Origin: DASUAS01 sp963750045 | GTDB taxonomy: Bacteria; Actinomycetota; Acidimicrobiia; IMCC26256; DASPTH01 | Direction: 5' to 3' | DNA: 64,000 bases | Assembly: GCA_963750045.1 (NCBI GenBank) | Contig: CAVVPD010000002.1 | Coordinates: forward strand, 186,001 to 250,000 | Part shown: piece by piece, positions 60,904 to 64,000 of the stretch | Layout of the letters: each line of letters begins with the position of its first letter | Numbering within the stretch: position 1 is the first letter of the stretch | Made by a program: the position numbers and the translations under genes | The notes under the pieces: generated by a model | The model's database searches: none | Seen by the model: the letters and a program-made list of their open reading frames with translations, nothing else | What the model was told of the DNA's origin: nothing

Positions 60904-62061
60904 ATGGACGTCGACCGGTTGGTGAAGGACGCCATCGAACAGGTCGGCTCGGGAGACTTCGGTCCCGAGGCCGGCGCGATGCGTGACGCCCTGCAGGTCC
61001 TCGTGGACTCGGCCAACGAGGAGTCCGAGCTGAGCGACGAGGCCGAAGCCCTGTTCTCGGGGATGCTCGGGTCGCTCCTCGCCCGGCGCCTGCAGATCGA
61101 GCAGTGCTATGCGGAGCATCCCGAGATCGGTGAGCAGTCGATCGAGTCGGTGCTGTTCGGGCTCGGCCTGCCCCGCACCGGGTCGACTGCCCTGAGCTAC
61201 CTCCTCGCGCAGGACGCCGACGTGCGGTCGTTGCGGCAATGGGAGGCGTCGCAACCCACTCCTCCCCCCGAGCTCGCGACGGAGGCCACCGACCCGCGGT
61301 TCCTCGCCGCGCAAGCCGCGATGAGCGGGCTGGGGAACCTTCCGCCGGAGATCAAGTCGATGCTGCCGTCGTCACCCGACGGCCCGGCCGAGTGCCTCGA
61401 GCTCATGAACCTCACGTTCCGCTGCTCGATGCTCGACTGCGTCGCACAGACCCCCTCGTACGGCCGCTGGATCCTCGACTGTGACTACGGGCCGACGTAC
61501 CGCTACCACGAGCGCGTCGTGAAGCTGCTCCAGTGGCATCGCCCTCCATCCCGCTGGCGGCTCAAGTCACCCGCGCACATGCTCGGCATCGACGCCCTCG
61601 ACGAGGTGTACCCGCAGTCCCGCTTCGTGATCACCCACCGCGACGTGACCAAGGTGATCCCGTCGGTTGCGAGCGTCGAGACCGCCGTCGTGCGCATGTA
61701 CACGGGAAAGGCCGACCCCGAGTACTTCGGCGCTCACTGCGCGGAGACGTGGGACGTCGGGCTCCGACGGTTCATCGGCTTTCGCGACCGTGTCGGCGAG
61801 GAGCGCTTCTACGACATCGCGTTCGACGACCTGCAGACCGACCCCATCGGAACGGTGCGCGGACTGTACGAGTGGCTCGACGAGGACTTCACCCCCGCGG
61901 CGGTGAGCGCGATGGAAACGTGGTGGGCCCAGAACCAGAGCGAGCGCGAGCAGACCGGCGGTCACCACTACACCGCCGAGGACTTCGGCCTCGACACCGC
62001 CGAGCTGGGCCGACGGTTCGCGTACTACGGCGAGCGGTTCCCGATCGCGCAACCGCGGTAG
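60904..62061 (+). CDS. sulfotransferase-family protein
   Basis: A 385-residue PAPS-dependent sulfotransferase-like protein. The 5'-phosphosulfate loop is GLPRTGSTALSYLLAQ near 92-107 and the 3'-phosphate motif is RFVITHRDVTKVIPSVAS near 238-255; YDIAFDDLQTDPIGTVRGLYEWL is typical of the bacterial Sulfotransfer_3 group. It would transfer sulfate to a hydroxyl or amine of a lipid or small molecule. The start chosen is the ATG at 60904, 6 bases after GGAGGG; the ATG at 60898 abuts that site. TAGGGT lies upstream at 60883-60888. Monocistronic by appearance. Confidence 0.9.
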   Translation: MDVDRLVKDAIEQVGSGDFGPEAGAMRDALQVLVDSANEESELSDEAEALFSGMLGSLLARRLQIEQCYAEHPEIGEQSIESVLFGLGLPRTGSTALSYLLAQDADVRSLRQWEASQPTPPPELATEATDPRFLAAQAAMSGLGNLPPEIKSMLPSSPDGPAECLELMNLTFRCSMLDCVAQTPSYGRWILDCDYGPTYRYHERVVKLLQWHRPPSRWRLKSPAHMLGIDALDEVYPQSRFVITHRDVTKVIPSVASVETAVVRMYTGKADPEYFGAHCAETWDVGLRRFIGFRDRVGEERFYDIAFDDLQTDPIGTVRGLYEWLDEDFTPAAVSAMETWWAQNQSEREQTGGHHYTAEDFGLDTAELGRRFAYYGERFPIAQPR

Positions 62062-62191
62062 CACCCCACGAGCCGACACGCTGTCTGCGCCCGGGCGGGC
62101 GCATCGTCGCAGAACCACAACACGAACATCGTCCGGTCGCGATGTCCCCGGGAACACTCTGGGAGACAGACGCAACCGAAAGGGCGTTCCG

Positions 62192-62494
62192 ATGCGACAC
62201 GACAGACAGACGACGACGATGACCCCGCGGTTCGGTTCGGGTCGTTCCCGGCCCACGACCCGGCCCGGTGCCCCGTCGCGACCGCACGCGTCACCGGCAC
62301 CGGTGGTCGTGGAGACCGAGACCCGCTACCTCGATCTCGACGGCGACGGTGTCCTCGACGCGGTCGAGACCGTCGAGACGGTGGTACCCGTCGACAACCC
62401 CACGCAGGCCCCCCAGACCATCACGACGCTCTGGGCGGAGATCGGCGACGACGGCGCACCCCGTCGGGTGCTCACATCTTCGGTCGCGCCGTAG
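62192..62494 (+). CDS. small protein with a DxDxDG calcium-type loop
   Basis: A 100-residue protein. The first 35 residues are Arg/Pro/Ser-rich and probably disordered. Residues about 43-60 contain YLDLDGDGVLDAVETV, a D-x-D-x-D-G loop as in dockerin, FG-GAP and thrombospondin-3 repeats, followed by a beta-rich end. No signal peptide or helix is seen. AAAGGG before the ATG is a fair Shine-Dalgarno. The function is unknown; a Ca2+-binding or merely structural turn is possible. Confidence 0.6.
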   Translation: MRHDRQTTTMTPRFGSGRSRPTTRPGAPSRPHASPAPVVVETETRYLDLDGDGVLDAVETVETVVPVDNPTQAPQTITTLWAEIGDDGAPRRVLTSSVAP

Positions 62495-62564
62495 CGGCTC
62501 GGAAGCACGCATTGCCCGAATCGCCGTGGCCGGCGCCCCGACGTGACCAGCGCCGGCCCGGGGC

Positions 62565-62790
62565 CACACGATCCGATTCGAACGCAACGGCTGGATTCAG
62601 CTGCTCGACCACCGTGTGCTCCTCGAAGCCGTTCCCGAGGGGACGACCGTGCGACTCGACACCGCGCCCGGCCGTGACGCGATCTCGGGGGCTCCCTGTG
62701 CACCGTCTGGCCCGTCCCCGACGACGCCGACGAGATCTCACGACGCATGCTCGCGGCCACGAAGGGCGGCGAGACCCGCACGCTGCTACA
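62565..62790 (+). pseudogene. remnant of a DUF2254 membrane-protein gene
   Basis: The plus strand reads HTIRFERNGWIQLLDHRVLL, then EAVPEGTTVRLDTAPGRDAIS; after a frame change near 62690 it continues LCTVWPVPDDADEISRRML and GGETRT. This matches the soluble C-terminal part of DUF2254 proteins, but the N-terminal transmembrane half and the end are missing. It is a decayed fragment between two intact genes. Confidence 0.45.
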
Positions 62791-62847
62791 CCCGCCACTT
62801 CGGTCCCCCGCAACCCTGAGCGGCGGGCGCCAGTGCTCGGCCGATGC

Positions 62848-63150
62848 TCATGCCGCCCGGGTCGTGGGCTCGGCCGGCGCCCCGGCCAACGCGGCCCGGA
62901 GCACCTCCCGGACGCTCGGGGCATCGGACTCGGACACCCGGTTGGCGGCGAGCACGCCCTCGACCATGTCGGTGACGGCGTCCTCGAACGGGCGGCCCCG
63001 CAGCCGGACCGACACCACCGCGCCGCCGGGGTAGCGCCGGATGGTGCGGGTGGCCCCCGGGACCCGAGGCGGGCAGCGGAAGGCGGGAACCGCGAGGCCC
63101 GCCGCGTGGGTCGCCGCGCCGAGGCGCCGCGCGAAGTCGGCGAAGCGCAT
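62848..63150 (-). CDS. conserved actinobacterial hypothetical protein
   Basis: A 100-residue basic protein (RFADFARRLGAATHAAGLAVPAFRCPPRVPG, RTIRRYPGGAVVSVRLRGRPFEDAVTDMVEGVLAAN). The pattern PGFR.PPR....RT.RR.PGG.VV.VRL.GRP recalls a small conserved actinobacterial family of unknown function. I chose the ATG at 63150, where family similarity starts by memory; an ATG at 63210 in the same frame would add 20 residues. Divergent from the MATE gene. No domain of known function. Confidence 0.65.
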   Translation of the reverse strand: MRFADFARRLGAATHAAGLAVPAFRCPPRVPGATRTIRRYPGGAVVSVRLRGRPFEDAVTDMVEGVLAANRVSESDAPSVREVLRAALAGAPAEPTTRAA

Positions 63151-63244
63151 GGCTGGGAGCTCAGTGGGGAGGCCGTTCACGGTCACGAGCTTCGCACCGG
63201 GGTGTGACACTCATCCCATCCCCCGTTTCCGGGAAGATGGGTGG

Positions 63245-64000
63245 ATGCGGGTGACGCGCGGGAGTCCTCATGACCGCGAGATCGTGAGGCTCGCGGTGCC
63301 GGCCCTCGGCGCGCTGGCGGCGGAACCCCTCTACCTCCTCGCGGACACTGCCATCGTCGGGCACCTCGGCACCCGGCCGCTCGCCGGTCTGGCGGTGGCC
63401 GGGTCGGTCCTCACCGCGGCGTTCACCGTGTTCAACTTCCTCGCCTACTCGACCACCGCCGCCGTCGCCCGCCACGTCGGCGCCGGGAACCGCCGGGACG
63501 CGGCCGAGACCGGCGTGGACGGCTGCTGGCTCGCCATCGGGCTCGGCATCACCCTCACCGTGCTCGGGCTCGTGCTCGCGCCCGTGATCACCGACGTCAT
63601 GGGCGCGTCGGCGAACGTCGCGCCGTACGCGGTCACCTACCTGCGCATCAGCATCCTCGGCGCGCCGGCGCTGCTGCTCGCGCTCGCCGGTACCGGCTAC
63701 CTGCGCGGGATGCAGGACACCCGCACCACGCTGGTGATCGCGGTCGCAGCCAACTCCGCCAACCTCCTCGTCGAGCTCCTCTTCGTGTACGCGCTCCACC
63801 TCGGCATCGCGGGGTCCGCATGGGGCACCGTGCTCGCGCAGTACGGCGCGGCGATCGCCTACCTCGCGATCGTCGGCCACACGGCGCGGACCGAGGGCGC
63901 CTCGGTCAGGCCGCACCCGGCGGGGATCCGAGCCAACGCTTCCGTCGGCAGCCGTCTCGTGGTGCGCACTGCCTCGCTCATCGTCGCGCTGCTCACTGCG
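63245..64000 (+). CDS. MATE-family efflux protein (DinF-like), 3' end beyond the window
   Basis: The reading frame opens at the ATG 63245 and runs without a stop to the window end (252 residues of a usual 430-450). Hydrophobic helices alternate regularly. LAVPALGALAAEPLYLLADTAIVGHLGTRPLAGLAV is the classic DinF/MATE opening with the Asp-containing TM1 segment, and GYLRGMQDTRTTLVIAVAANSANLLVE marks TM6. It exports cationic or organic compounds in exchange for protons or sodium. The substrate is unknown. A GTG at 63251 is an alternative start. Confidence 0.9.
   Translation, partial: MRVTRGSPHDREIVRLAVPALGALAAEPLYLLADTAIVGHLGTRPLAGLAVAGSVLTAAFTVFNFLAYSTTAAVARHVGAGNRRDAAETGVDGCWLAIGLGITLTVLGLVLAPVITDVMGASANVAPYAVTYLRISILGAPALLLALAGTGYLRGMQDTRTTLVIAVAANSANLLVELLFVYALHLGIAGSAWGTVLAQYGAAIAYLAIVGHTARTEGASVRPHPAGIRANASVGSRLVVRTASLIVALLTA

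Noticed and set aside
1..64000. CRISPR array, insertion sequence, prophage or biosynthetic megasynthase
   Set aside because: No regularly spaced repeats, transposase, phage structural or PKS/NRPS motifs were found on either strand.

Overview
This is a very G+C-rich (about 70% by eye) stretch of an actinobacterial chromosome. The gene set suggests an uncultured member of the Acidimicrobiia or a related lineage: many amidohydrolase-2 TIM-barrel hydrolases, paired acyl-CoA dehydrogenases, SCP2-type thiolase-fold proteins beside DUF35 zinc-ribbon/OB-fold proteins, CaiB-type CoA transferases and P450s. Many genes appear to be transcribed without a leader: a TANNNT hexamer lies 6-7 bases before the start codon and there is no Shine-Dalgarno. 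I saw no rRNA, CRISPR array, insertion sequence, phage gene or integrase. There is one tRNA, tRNA-Leu(TAA).

Layout. 0-24 kb: CoA-linked catabolism in short operons. These hold aldehyde dehydrogenase, crotonase and a SnoaL-nitroreductase fusion; amidohydrolases; SDRs; a CoA-transferase/hydrolase; two acyl-CoA dehydrogenase pairs; an acyl-CoA synthetase; a double-length CaiB protein; and a TetR regulator with a candidate operator. 24.1-24.3 kb: two truncated gene starts, an amidohydrolase and a thiolase, meet head-on between matching operator-like palindromes. 25-34 kb: thiolase-fold/DUF35 pairs, an aldo/keto reductase, another amidohydrolase, a P450, a CaiB transferase and a TesB thioesterase. 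34-39 kb: a branched-chain-amino-acid-type ABC importer whose two permeases and one ATPase are fused in one gene, its binding protein, and a MarR regulator. 39.5-46.6 kb: a tight five-gene operon with two amidohydrolases, a duplicated periplasmic-binding-protein-like protein without a signal peptide, a zinc alcohol dehydrogenase and a P450. 47-50 kb: decayed genes (globin-like, SnoaL-like, a TetR lacking its DNA-binding domain), a P450 and the tRNA. 50-57 kb: cell-envelope genes, namely two GT87-like mannosyltransferases, one fused to a polyprenol-phosphate-mannose synthase, a two-component system, a small secreted protein and UppP. TTCAGC repeats at 10-11-base spacing, of the kind OmpR/PhoB regulators bind, lie upstream of three of these units. 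57-64 kb: a ZIP metal transporter with an iron-box-like site, a DUF35/thiolase/amidohydrolase operon, a sulfotransferase and the start of a MATE exporter that runs off the end.

The catabolic genes fit import of an organic acid or hydrophobic substrate, hydroxylation (P450), CoA activation (ligase, CaiB), dehydrogenation (heteromeric acyl-CoA dehydrogenases), hydration (crotonase), carbon-carbon cleavage (thiolase or aldolase-like thiolase-fold/DUF35 pairs) and hydrolysis (amidohydrolases, thioesterase). The substrate cannot be read from the sequence. Six otherwise intact genes carry one frameshift each, all in short CG-rich tracts, so some may be sequencing or assembly errors rather than pseudogenes.
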